The notes beneath the pieces are model-generated. The model searched no databases and was not told where the DNA came from. It saw nothing but the letters and a program-made list of their open reading frames with translations. Below, one piece after another: positions 1 to 7,612 of a DNA stretch of 64,000 nt. The DNA is taken from contig CAMAUY010000006.1 in the NCBI GenBank assembly GCA_945861565.1, positions 1-64,000 of the forward strand, given 5' to 3'. Each line of letters starts with the position of its first letter. The first letter of the stretch is position 1. This DNA is from Akkermansia muciniphila. GTDB lineage: Bacteria > Verrucomicrobiota > Verrucomicrobiia > Limisphaerales > UBA9464. The translations under genes were made by a program, and so were the position numbers.

Positions 1-149
1 GATCCCAAATCTTCGACTATATCGAATGCTTCTATAATCCTCACCGTCTACATAGTTCCCTAAACTTCAAATCGCCCGTTGACTTCGAATTCAAAAACAA
101 CTAACTAAAAAGCTCCTCTTTCTCTCTCCACTTTTTCGAAGCAATCCCA
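1..149 (+). mobile_element. Right end of an IS3-family insertion sequence (end point approximate)
   Basis: The transposase tail stops at 104. Positions 127-149 (TCCACTTTTTCGAAGC, then AATCCCA) resemble the kind of terminal inverted repeat that closes IS3-family elements just after orfB. The left end is outside the window, so neither the inverted repeat nor a target duplication can be confirmed. The element boundary at 149 is inferred. Confidence 0.5.
3..104 (+). CDS. IS3-family transposase (OrfB), C-terminal fragment cut by window start
   Basis: The first full codon is at 3 and a TAA stop lies at 102-104. The 33 visible residues begin [20 protein letters not shown] and continue with a segment containing SPVDFE. 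The pattern IFDYIExFYNxxRxHSxLxxxSPxxFE is the recognisable end of the DDE integrase domain of IS3-family OrfB transposases. The catalytic D, D and E residues lie upstream, outside the window, so intactness cannot be judged. It is too short to assign an IS3 subgroup. Confidence 0.85.
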   Translation, partial: SQIFDYIECFYNPHRLHSSLNFKSPVDFEFKNN

Positions 150-171
150 CGTCGGAGGCACTGGCGTAAGA

Positions 172-297
172 AAAGCGGTGTCGCCGCTGCGCTCTGCCAC
201 CGCAGTCCAAGACGTAGAGCGTTTGCCTGCACTCCGGTGCGAGAGCGGCACGCCAGCCTCATGGACTGCGGCGGGAAGCGGAGCGCCACGCCGCTTT
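172..297. repeat. Long imperfect palindrome (dispersed-repeat type)
   Basis: The left arm 172-209 (starting AAAGCGGTGTCGCCGCTGCG and ending CCGCAGTCCA) is largely complementary to the right arm 262-297 (starting TGGACTGCGGCGGGAAGCGG and ending CCGCTTT), with about 52 bases between. The folded element would be a long GC-rich hairpin. It sits just beyond the IS3 end in a gene-free stretch. Short reading frames across it are by-products of the palindrome. Confidence 0.7.
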
Positions 298-655
298 CAG
301 GACGCAAACAAGCTCGATTAAATTCATCCGATTACTAAGAGACCTGGCGAAAGCGGCGAGGTAAGGCCTGGTCCTGGCGGATTGTTATCCGGCTGGCTGG
401 GGGGACCGCCCCGGCCGGGTGCGAGCCAAGGGCGCGAGCATGCTTTGTTACTCGGGGATCGCCTGCCTTGTTTGCCTCGGAAACATCCCGCTGCTGGGCC
501 GTGGGCGGGTGGGCTTTGGTGCAACGATTCGTGCCGTGGGCTGGGCAGGTTTCTGAACGCGCCGGATTACCTGCTTTGAAGGCGGCCACTCAAATATCGG
601 CGCTCGCTCGATTATTCGTGGTTTCCGCGCGCATCGTAACCGGTACGCTGCAGCC
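298..655. other. Gene-free stretch upstream of trpD
   Basis: No reading frame here has recognisable family motifs. Several short frames overlap each other on both strands, as expected in GC-rich DNA. No clear sigma-70 promoter, riboswitch or Shine-Dalgarno sequence is visible before the trpD ATG at 656. Confidence 0.4.
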
Positions 656-1705
656 ATGTTTTCCGAATGGAACCTGCGCCTGACGAACGGAGAGAACCTG
701 TCTTCCGACGACGTGAGGCAGGCGGTCGAGGCGTTGCTGGATGAGGCGATTTCCAGCGAAGCAAAGGCGGCCTTCCTGATCGCCTTGGCCCGCAAGGGGG
801 AGACGGTGGACGAAATCGCCACCTTCGCCGCCGAGGCGCGCAGACGTTCTGTCGAGCCGCCGGTGGACGCGGGATGGCGTGCGAGCCGGGAGATTCTCGA
901 CGTTTGTGGGACCGGCGGGGATCGACTGAACACCTTCAACATTTCCACCACCGTCGGCATCCTGTGTGCCGCCGCAGGTGTCACCGTCGCGAAACACGGC
1001 AACCGGGCGATCACCTCCCAGTCGGGCAGTGCCGACGTTCTCGAAGCGCTCGGAATCCCAGTGGATCTGTCGCCGGCAGAGGCGGTGCAATCTTTGCAGC
1101 GTCACGGCTTCGCCTTCTTTTTTGCACCGAAATATCACCCCGCGTTTCGACATGTTGGGGCGGCGCGCAAGCTCTGTGCCGAGCAGGGGCAGCGGACCAT
1201 CTTCAATTACCTCGGCCCGCTCTTAAATCCAGCTCGGCCCTCCGTCCAGTTGCTGGGTGTGTCGCGTCCGGATCTGTGCGATCCCCTGGCGCGTACCCTT
1301 CAGTCACTGGGGCTTCGCCGGGCGATGGTGGTTTGCGGTGAGGTGCCTGGCGGGCGGTATTTGGACGAGCTTTCAACGCTTGGCACGAATCAGGTGGCGG
1401 AGTTCCATCAGGATCGCGGCTTTTCAACTTCCACTTGGTCGGCTTCAGATTTTCCCCTGCAACCCGCCACGCTCGCCGATATCGCGGGTGGCGATCGCAT
1501 CGCCAATGCCGAGATGATCCGACGAATCCTGCGGGGCGACGAACGAGGTCCACGGCGGGATACCGTGTTGCTCAATGCTGCCGCCGGGTTATTTCTTGCG
1601 GGCCGGGTTCGCAACCTTGTCGAGGGATGGGATTTGGCTGGGCGGACCATCGATACGGGTGCGGCCGCAGCCAAGTTGGCCGCGTTGCAACAATCGGTTG
1701 CCTGA
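656..1705 (+). CDS. trpD: Anthranilate phosphoribosyltransferase
   Basis: This enzyme transfers phosphoribose from PRPP to anthranilate, the second dedicated step of tryptophan synthesis, in the cytoplasm. The 349-residue length is normal for the family. The PRPP-binding GTGGD motif is at residues 85-89, followed by TFNIST. A second conserved segment, KHGNRAITSQSGSADVLEAL, lies around residues 113-132. The ATG at 656 gives the usual N-terminal helical domain. No other trp gene is adjacent. The next gene begins 20 bases after the stop on the same strand, so the two may be co-transcribed, although no functional link is obvious. Confidence 0.95.
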   Translation: MFSEWNLRLTNGENLSSDDVRQAVEALLDEAISSEAKAAFLIALARKGETVDEIATFAAEARRRSVEPPVDAGWRASREILDVCGTGGDRLNTFNISTTVGILCAAAGVTVAKHGNRAITSQSGSADVLEALGIPVDLSPAEAVQSLQRHGFAFFFAPKYHPAFRHVGAARKLCAEQGQRTIFNYLGPLLNPARPSVQLLGVSRPDLCDPLARTLQSLGLRRAMVVCGEVPGGRYLDELSTLGTNQVAEFHQDRGFSTSTWSASDFPLQPATLADIAGGDRIANAEMIRRILRGDERGPRRDTVLLNAAAGLFLAGRVRNLVEGWDLAGRTIDTGAAAAKLAALQQSVA

Positions 1706-1725
1706 ATTGGCCGACCCTGCCTTGC

Positions 1726-4269
1726 ATGAGCCGGACCCTCTATCAGCAGCCGTCGCTCTGGGTTCGGATCGCGCCGTATCTCGCTCTCGCGCTGTCCGGA
1801 TTCGGAGCCCTCGGCCATCAATTGGTTTGGGTGCGGCGTCTCTCGACTGGGATTGGACATGAACTTCCCGCCATGCTTGCGGTCGTCTCCGCCTTCTTCC
1901 TCGGGAATGCTGTCGGCGCGATTTGGTTTGCCCAAACCCGACATGGGTATTCCATTCGCATCGCTGTTTTTTTAGAGGCCGTAGTCGCCGGGTGGGCATT
2001 GGTCCTCCTCCCGCTGATCCCCTTGGCGAACGACTGGGTCCATCAATGGGTCGGTGCCGAGGGAGCCGGGTTCCGTCAATCGCTCTTCTCGTTCTGGATT
2101 CCTGGGTTGATTCTCCTCCCAGCCACGGCCGCCATGGGAGCGGTCTTTCCCGCGGTCGCAACCGGGATTTCGACTCATCCCGACAACCGATTTGCCACCG
2201 CGTCTCTCTACGCGGCCAATACCGCCGGAGCATTGGTCGGAGTGGTCGGCGCGATCGGTTGGGTGGTTCCGGCGATGGGATTTGGAGCGGCGTCCGCAGT
2301 TTTTGCGGGCTTTAATCTTCTCGCTGCCGGCGTTCTGTTTTTCGGGTGCCCGGTCAGGGGGTTGAATTCCGCGGGGCCGCCGACGGAGAGCGGTGTGAGC
2401 AGTGGAGAATTGCAAGTGAGAACGTCGCCGTGGCTGCTGGCGGTAACCGGATTCCTCGCCGTCGGGTATGAATGCTGGGCCGTGCGGGAATTGAGTCAAG
2501 TTTTGGAGAATACCGTCTACAGTTTCGCCACGACCCTTGGAGTGTTTCTCCTGGGGAATGCCGTCGGTGCGGCCGTGGGTCCACGCTGGTCGATTTCGCG
2601 ACAACGTCCGGTCCTGCTTTGCGGACTTGCGGCGACGTGTCTGCTTGGTGGGTGGGTCCTGGCGCGCAGTGCGAAGTGGGGTCTCCAACTGCGGGCCGCC
2701 TGGGGAGATTCCGCCGTTCTTGTTCTAGGAGTCGAACTCGTGCTGGCCGGGGCGGTCCTGCTGCTGCCCAGTTGTCTGATGGGTGCGCTGTTTGCCGAGT
2801 TGATGGGATCGGTCCACGGCCGGGTCAAGCAAGGGCGGGCGTTGGCGCTGAATCTGCTTGGATCCGCCCTCGCTCCCGCGGTGATCGGTGCGGCAGCGTT
2901 TCCGACCTTGCGGGGTCGCGGGACGTTGCTGGTGATCGCGGGAGGATATCTGTTGATGGTGCGTGGATTGCAGGGCTGGAGATGGTTGTGGGTCGGCCTG
3001 CCCGCCGGCCTCGCGATGTTCGTTCCGGAGTTGTCGCTGCAGCGGGTGGGACCTGATTCGCGACTCGTCACGGTGAGGGAAGGGGCCGGGGACACGGTGG
3101 CCGTGGTCGAACAGTTGGGGGGAGCACGGTCCCTGCGAGTGAACAACCGTTTTTCCATGGGCGGAACCGCCCCGGCCGCGGCCGAACGACGGCACGGACT
3201 CATCCCCCTTCTCCTCCACCCGAATCCTCGCAAGGCTCTTTTCATCGGGGTCGGCACCGGCATTTCCTTCGCATCCATGGGATCCCATCCCGGAGTGGTG
3301 GCGGACGGGATCGAGCTCGTCCCCGAAGTGCTGGAGGTACTTCCGAATTTTGCCCCGCACAATACGTTCGCTCCAGGTCTCCGTATCGTCTCCGCTGACG
3401 CCCGACGATTTGTGCGGGCCACGCCAAATCGCTATGATGTGGTCGTCGCCGATCTGTTCCATCCGGCGCGCGATGGTGCCGGCTTCCTGTATACACGTGA
3501 ACATTTCCGAGCGATCCGGGAGCGCCTCGAACCGGGCGGACTCTTCTGTCAGTGGCTGCCGCTATTTCAACTGGATGAACCGATGCTGCAAAGTGTCGTG
3601 GAAACATTTGTCGGGGTATTCCCCAACGCGCACGCCTGGCTGCTCCGCTGGACAGCGGACGTTCCCGTGCTCGGCCTGATCGGCTGGGCGCAGCGCCCCG
3701 AGTTTCGACCGAGGGACTGGCCCGTCCGGACCTCCGATGCGCGGCTGCGCGAGGCACTGCGGCCGTTACTGCTGACTGAGGACTTGCAGTTGTTTGGGTT
3801 ATGGATGGGGGACGCTCAGTGGCTGCGGGAATTCTCGAACGGAGCCCGTGAGAATACGGATGATCGTCCGGTGGTACTGTTTGGGGCTCCGCGTGTGGCG
3901 CTTCGCCGGGAGGCGGACCCTTCGGCGCTGCTTCGGCGTCTCCTCGACATTCGGCGTCCACCGGTGGATCGATTGGGCGTGATTTCCGGGGAGCCATGGA
4001 AGGGACGGTTGGACGATTTCCGCTCCGCTCGGGATCTGTACCTTCGGGGGTTGATCGCGGACAGCGCCGGCCGAAATTCCGAGGCCGAGGAACTGTTTAT
4101 CGAAAGTGCGCGGGTCAGTCCGGACTTTTCGAGCGCGTATGCCCAGATCCTAACCCGCGCGACTTCATTGATGCGTGCGAATCCGAGTGCATCGCGGCGT
4201 CTCTTACAAGCATTGGAACGCGTTCGACCTGAGCGCCCGGTTGCTCGAGAGTTGTTGAACCGCATGTAG
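1726..4269 (+). CDS. Fused membrane transporter-like / spermidine synthase-like protein
   Basis: This is an 847-residue protein. The N-terminal part (to roughly residue 440) consists of many hydrophobic helices, beginning LALALSGFGALGHQLVWVRR, as in fused MFS/spermidine-synthase proteins. The C-terminal part has a Rossmann methyltransferase-like fold: the SAM-binding GVGTG loop is near residue 507, VVADLFHPARDG near residue 575, and LEPGGLFCQWLPLFQLDE follows, which is typical of the spermine/spermidine synthase family. The last 100 or so residues look TPR-like. The start was chosen at the ATG at 1726, because upstream residues in the same frame are translated trpD sequence. Aminopropyltransferase activity is not assured, since many fused members have unknown substrates. 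Confidence 0.85.
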   Translation: MSRTLYQQPSLWVRIAPYLALALSGFGALGHQLVWVRRLSTGIGHELPAMLAVVSAFFLGNAVGAIWFAQTRHGYSIRIAVFLEAVVAGWALVLLPLIPLANDWVHQWVGAEGAGFRQSLFSFWIPGLILLPATAAMGAVFPAVATGISTHPDNRFATASLYAANTAGALVGVVGAIGWVVPAMGFGAASAVFAGFNLLAAGVLFFGCPVRGLNSAGPPTESGVSSGELQVRTSPWLLAVTGFLAVGYECWAVRELSQVLENTVYSFATTLGVFLLGNAVGAAVGPRWSISRQRPVLLCGLAATCLLGGWVLARSAKWGLQLRAAWGDSAVLVLGVELVLAGAVLLLPSCLMGALFAELMGSVHGRVKQGRALALNLLGSALAPAVIGAAAFPTLRGRGTLLVIAGGYLLMVRGLQGWRWLWVGLPAGLAMFVPELSLQRVGPDSRLVTVREGAGDTVAVVEQLGGARSLRVNNRFSMGGTAPAAAERRHGLIPLLLHPNPRKALFIGVGTGISFASMGSHPGVVADGIELVPEVLEVLPNFAPHNTFAPGLRIVSADARRFVRATPNRYDVVVADLFHPARDGAGFLYTREHFRAIRERLEPGGLFCQWLPLFQLDEPMLQSVVETFVGVFPNAHAWLLRWTADVPVLGLIGWAQRPEFRPRDWPVRTSDARLREALRPLLLTEDLQLFGLWMGDAQWLREFSNGARENTDDRPVVLFGAPRVALRREADPSALLRRLLDIRRPPVDRLGVISGEPWKGRLDDFRSARDLYLRGLIADSAGRNSEAEELFIESARVSPDFSSAYAQILTRATSLMRANPSASRRLLQALERVRPERPVARELLNRM

Positions 4270-4399
4270 TTACGAAAGTATTGGATTTCCGACCTAAATG
4301 TTGGAGACTTCGGGTGGCCGCCATCTTTGGGAGTGGCATTCAGCGTGCGGTCTCAAAAAAGCTGTGCACATATCGCAATCTTCAACAAGCTGGCGAACG

Positions 4400-5248
4400 A
4401 TGCTTCTTCACGTAGACACCCGGGATCCTCTGGCCGTGGCGAAGCAGGTTGAGGCCGATTACGACCTCATGTTTGGTTCAACCGACCGCCTATTTGTTCC
4501 TCAGGCCTTCGGATGGGCCGTCGACTGTTTTACGGGCCAGCTTCGCGACTACCTCGCAATTGATGCGCAATACCATGATTTTGAGCATACGCTGCAAGGG
4601 ACGCTTTGTTTTTCCAGCCTGTTGCGAGGACGTTTCCAGATTGGCGTGCAACCGGTGCTGTCCCGTGGCGGATTTGAGCTCGGGCTGCTGGCGATTCTTC
4701 TGCACGACACGGGCTATTTGAAACGCCGGAACGATCCCGACGGGACCGGTGCAAAGTACACGCTGACGCACGTGGCGCGCAGTTGCGATTTTGCCGCTGA
4801 GTTCCTCCCGAGCAAAGGATATACGCCCAACCAGATCCATTCCGCGCAGAACATGATTCGCTGTACCGGGGTTGATGTAGATCTCAAGTCGATTCAGTTT
4901 CTGAGCGAGGAGGAACGAATTATTGGCTACGCGCTGGGGACGGCGGATCTTCTCGGACAAATGGCCGCACCCGATTACGTAGAAAAACTTCCAGTGCTGT
5001 ACCAGGAATTCGTCGAGGCTGCACGCTACACGGGGCAGAGCAGCAAGTTGTTGGCTGGCTTCAGCAGCGCCGAGGATCTCATTCGCAAAACGCCCGGCTT
5101 TTGGGAAAAGTATGTCCGGACAAAGATTGAGCGGGATTTTCAGGGGCTGTTCCGCTTTCTAGCCGATCCGCTCCCGGATGGTCCCAACAGCTATCTTCGT
5201 TGTGTCGAAGCCAACATTGAGCGCCTCCGTCGCATGGCCGCTCGGTAG
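4400..5248 (+). CDS. HD-domain-like phosphohydrolase family protein
   Basis: A soluble protein of 282 residues. YHDFEHTLQGT near residue 56 and ILLHDTGYLK near residue 97 have the His/Asp spacing of HD-type metal-dependent phosphohydrolases and cyclic-nucleotide phosphodiesterases. The substrate cannot be told from sequence. The frame is open to an ATG at 4298, but the extra 34 residues have no family-like character, so the ATG at 4400 is preferred. Neither start has a strong Shine-Dalgarno sequence. The gene ends 49 bases from the convergent dehydratase gene. Confidence 0.7.
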   Translation: MLLHVDTRDPLAVAKQVEADYDLMFGSTDRLFVPQAFGWAVDCFTGQLRDYLAIDAQYHDFEHTLQGTLCFSSLLRGRFQIGVQPVLSRGGFELGLLAILLHDTGYLKRRNDPDGTGAKYTLTHVARSCDFAAEFLPSKGYTPNQIHSAQNMIRCTGVDVDLKSIQFLSEEERIIGYALGTADLLGQMAAPDYVEKLPVLYQEFVEAARYTGQSSKLLAGFSSAEDLIRKTPGFWEKYVRTKIERDFQGLFRFLADPLPDGPNSYLRCVEANIERLRRMAAR

Positions 5249-5297
5249 GGAGCTGACCGGCCAGTCAATGGCGAGACAGCCGGAATCTAACATTCCT

Positions 5298-6848
5298 TCA
5301 AAACGTCGGTCCCTGTATCCACGGCGCAAATTCCTCGTCCCCAAGACCCTGCGCCTCACTCTTCGTCTGCTTTCCTCCCGCCACTGCCACCAACTCTTCA
5401 AAGATCCGCCGGCCCACCTGCTCCGGAGTCTCGAGTCCGTCCAAGATTGTTCCGGCATTGAGATCCATGTCTTCGTTCATCCACTCGAACAACCCGGTGT
5501 TGGTGGCGATCTTGAGGCAAGGGGCCGGCTTGCATCCGTAGACCGAGCCGCGTCCTGTTGTAAATGCCCCGAGCGTGCATCCTCCTGCCACCAATCCGGT
5601 CATGCTCACCGGGTCAAACCCCGGCGTATCCATGAACGCCAATCCCGGCTTGGTGATCCGTTCTGCATAGCGATAGACTGCGCGCAATGGGGCCTGTCCT
5701 CCCTTGGCCAGGGCCCCCAGGCTTTTTTCGTATATCGTTGTCAATCCGCCTTCCTTGTTCCCCGGACTCGGATTGTTGTCGATGGATGCGCCGTGGCTGC
5801 GGACGTGCTCCTCCCACCACCGTATATGAGCTAGCAGTTGCTCGCCGATCTCTCGGGTCACCGCCCGCCGGGTCAGCAGATGTTCGGCACCATAGATCTC
5901 CGGCGTTTCCGCGAGCACGGATGTGCCTCCGTGTCGGACCAATTCGTCACTGGCAAACCCGAGCGCCGGATTGGCGGTGATCCCACTCGCGCCGTCGGAT
6001 CCGCCGCAATTCATCGCTAGAGTCAATCGGCTTATGGGCTGCGGCGACCGCCGCTGGGCCGCGGCGTACGGCAGCAATCCCATCAACGCCTGAGTGGCCG
6101 CTTCGACCGTCCGCTGGACACCTCCCTGTTGCTGGATCGTGAGAAAAGTTCCCGCTGCCTCCCCGGGTTGGAGGGAATCCAGCCCCTCCTCCCGTCGAAT
6201 TCGTGAAACTTGGTGGCCTTCACACCCCAGCCCGATGAGGACGTACCCGGCGATGTTCGGATGACGGGCGAGGCCGGAAAACACGCGCTGCAACATCGCG
6301 TACGGTTCGCCGGGTTGAACACAGCAGCCGCTCTTGTGGGTAAAAGCCAGGACCCCATCCAGATTCGGATAATCCCGTCGGAGTGTCGCGGGATCGAAAC
6401 GTGCCCGGACATATTGCGAGACTCCGGCGGAGCAATTGACGCTGGAAATAACCGCCAGGTAATTCCGCGTGCCCACCGCTCCCCCGGGCCGTAAATACCC
6501 GGGAAAGGTCCGGGCGGATTCGGCCGCCGTCAGCGGGGGGGCCTCGCGAATCTCGGTCGCGAATTCATACGCGCGGGAGAAATCCCGTACCACCAAGTTA
6601 TGCGTGTGGACGTGGTCTCCCGGATGAATGGCTCCGCGAACGAAGCCGATGACCTGTCCGTAGCGGCGGATAGGGTCTCCATCCTTGCGCAGGCGCAATG
6701 CGATCTTGTGACCGGCGGAGAGGTCCGTGGCGACCGTCAGCGATTCGGAGCCGTCCGACAGCCGCAGTCCGGCTTTGACCGGCCGACGGAGCACCCCCAC
6801 ATCGTCATCGGGATGCAATCGAAGGGCGACTTCACGAAGGGGTAACAT
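5298..6848 (-). CDS. UxaA-family sugar-acid dehydratase (altronate/galactarate dehydratase)
   Basis: A 516-residue cytoplasmic hydro-lyase of the altronate/galactarate dehydratase family, which removes water from hexonates or hexarates in uronate catabolism. The N-terminal 90 or so residues are the SAF-like domain (LHPDDDVGV, then HKIALR, then VHTHNL). The main domain has [37 protein letters not shown] and the C-terminal GRGSVYGCKPAPCLKIATNT segment, all typical of the family, including cysteines suited to iron binding. The length matches a full fused enzyme (UxaA alone is about 495). Altronate and galactarate cannot be distinguished here. No uxuA, uxaB or kdgK is adjacent. Confidence 0.85.
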   Translation of the reverse strand: MLPLREVALRLHPDDDVGVLRRPVKAGLRLSDGSESLTVATDLSAGHKIALRLRKDGDPIRRYGQVIGFVRGAIHPGDHVHTHNLVVRDFSRAYEFATEIREAPPLTAAESARTFPGYLRPGGAVGTRNYLAVISSVNCSAGVSQYVRARFDPATLRRDYPNLDGVLAFTHKSGCCVQPGEPYAMLQRVFSGLARHPNIAGYVLIGLGCEGHQVSRIRREEGLDSLQPGEAAGTFLTIQQQGGVQRTVEAATQALMGLLPYAAAQRRSPQPISRLTLAMNCGGSDGASGITANPALGFASDELVRHGGTSVLAETPEIYGAEHLLTRRAVTREIGEQLLAHIRWWEEHVRSHGASIDNNPSPGNKEGGLTTIYEKSLGALAKGGQAPLRAVYRYAERITKPGLAFMDTPGFDPVSMTGLVAGGCTLGAFTTGRGSVYGCKPAPCLKIATNTGLFEWMNEDMDLNAGTILDGLETPEQVGRRIFEELVAVAGGKQTKSEAQGLGDEEFAPWIQGPTF

Positions 6849-7125
6849 GAGCCCGCAGACCGTAAGGAAAGATCAAAGCCGGGGCTAGGAAATCTTCCGT
6901 TCACCGTCGTCGCGGGTGGATGACAAAAATCTTCACGAGTTCCAGCATCACCCCCGTTACTCTTGCAAACGGGTCGATGCCTTGATCGGGCTCTTCCCGA
7001 CCGCAGCCACCCGGTAGGATTCGCACGCGAAGCCGCGAAGCAAAGCAGAGGGCTTGGTCAAAACGTCTCCGGACAACCTTCGAGTCGAAACGCAAAGTGC
7101 CGGGGAGGGAAGAACCGCGGATTCA

Positions 7126-7221
7126 CACGGATGGACGCGGATAAGAGGAAGCCGTTGCCTCTCACTTTGATCACTTTCTGAGTGAGCGCCGGGAATCAGC
7201 GTTTATCGGCGTTCATCCGTG
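7126..7221. repeat. Inverted pair of dispersed CGGATG-type repeats
   Basis: 7126-7145 (CACGGATGGACGCGGATAAG) matches the reverse complement of 7202-7221 at 17 of 20 positions. The right-hand copy, 7201-7226, recurs at 37235-37260 with 25 of 26 bases identical. Together with its GC-rich setting this indicates a dispersed intergenic repeat family with palindromic organisation. Confidence 0.75.
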
Positions 7222-7389
7222 GTTCCAAACTCCGATTTTTGTCTCCCACCCGCGGTCGCGGGGCGCATCCCGAAGGTGTTGGAGATTTTAAGTTCCAAAG
7301 GACGGATTGATTCGTCGTGATTTGTGAAGAAAACGCTGGCTGCCATTTGGCTGCGGAGCAGCCGATCTCATTAGGGATTGGATAGGAAA

Positions 7390-7409
7390 GCCGGGTGAGG
7401 GTACCCGGC
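7390..7409. repeat. Short GC-rich hairpin
   Basis: GCCGGGT at 7390-7396 pairs perfectly with ACCCGGC at 7403-7409 across a 6-base loop. It has no U-tract on either strand, so it is not a typical intrinsic terminator. Confidence 0.4.
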
Positions 7410-7612
7410 CTACAAGAGGTTGTTTTGGGCCTGAGGATTCGCACGTTCATAAAGTGAACAAAGAATCTTGTCTTGGTCTGCTTTCGTTTCCTTCGTTTGC
7501 TTCTGTCCTCGTTCGAACAACTTCAGGATGCACCCGCCGTCGGGCCGTCAATAAACCCCTTTTTTAACTGCGGAGCGTCAACGGTAAATGCTAGCAATTG
7601 TTCAGGCCGTGT

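Larger units (their letters stand above)
6849..7612. other. 760-bp gene-free region with several repeats
   Basis: No convincing gene is present. The region holds an inverted pair of a dispersed repeat (7126-7145 with 7202-7221) and a small hairpin, GCCGGGT/ACCCGGC, at 7390-7409. A short minus-strand frame at 6901-7095 lacks any recognisable motif. The stretch separates the minus-strand dehydratase from the plus-strand cytochrome module, so promoters for both should lie here, but no consensus -35/-10 pair stands out. Confidence 0.5.

Noticed and set aside
101..307. 68-codon minus-strand frame across the palindrome after the IS3 end
   Set aside because: It translates the palindromic repeat itself and part of the IS end; no family motif and no ribosome site.
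448..1153. Two overlapping minus-strand frames of about 187 codons
   Set aside because: They lie opposite the start of trpD and have low-complexity Arg/Ala/Pro translations; shadows of the real gene.
2517..3504. Minus-strand frames of 259 to 301 codons within the fused transporter-synthase gene
   Set aside because: Their composition (Arg, Ala, Pro, Ser) is that of GC-rich antisense, and the plus strand carries clear family motifs.
7196..7450. 84-codon minus-strand frame in the gap before the first cytochrome
   Set aside because: Its start region is the translated dispersed repeat (EPRMNADKR), which gives the same peptide wherever the repeat occurs.
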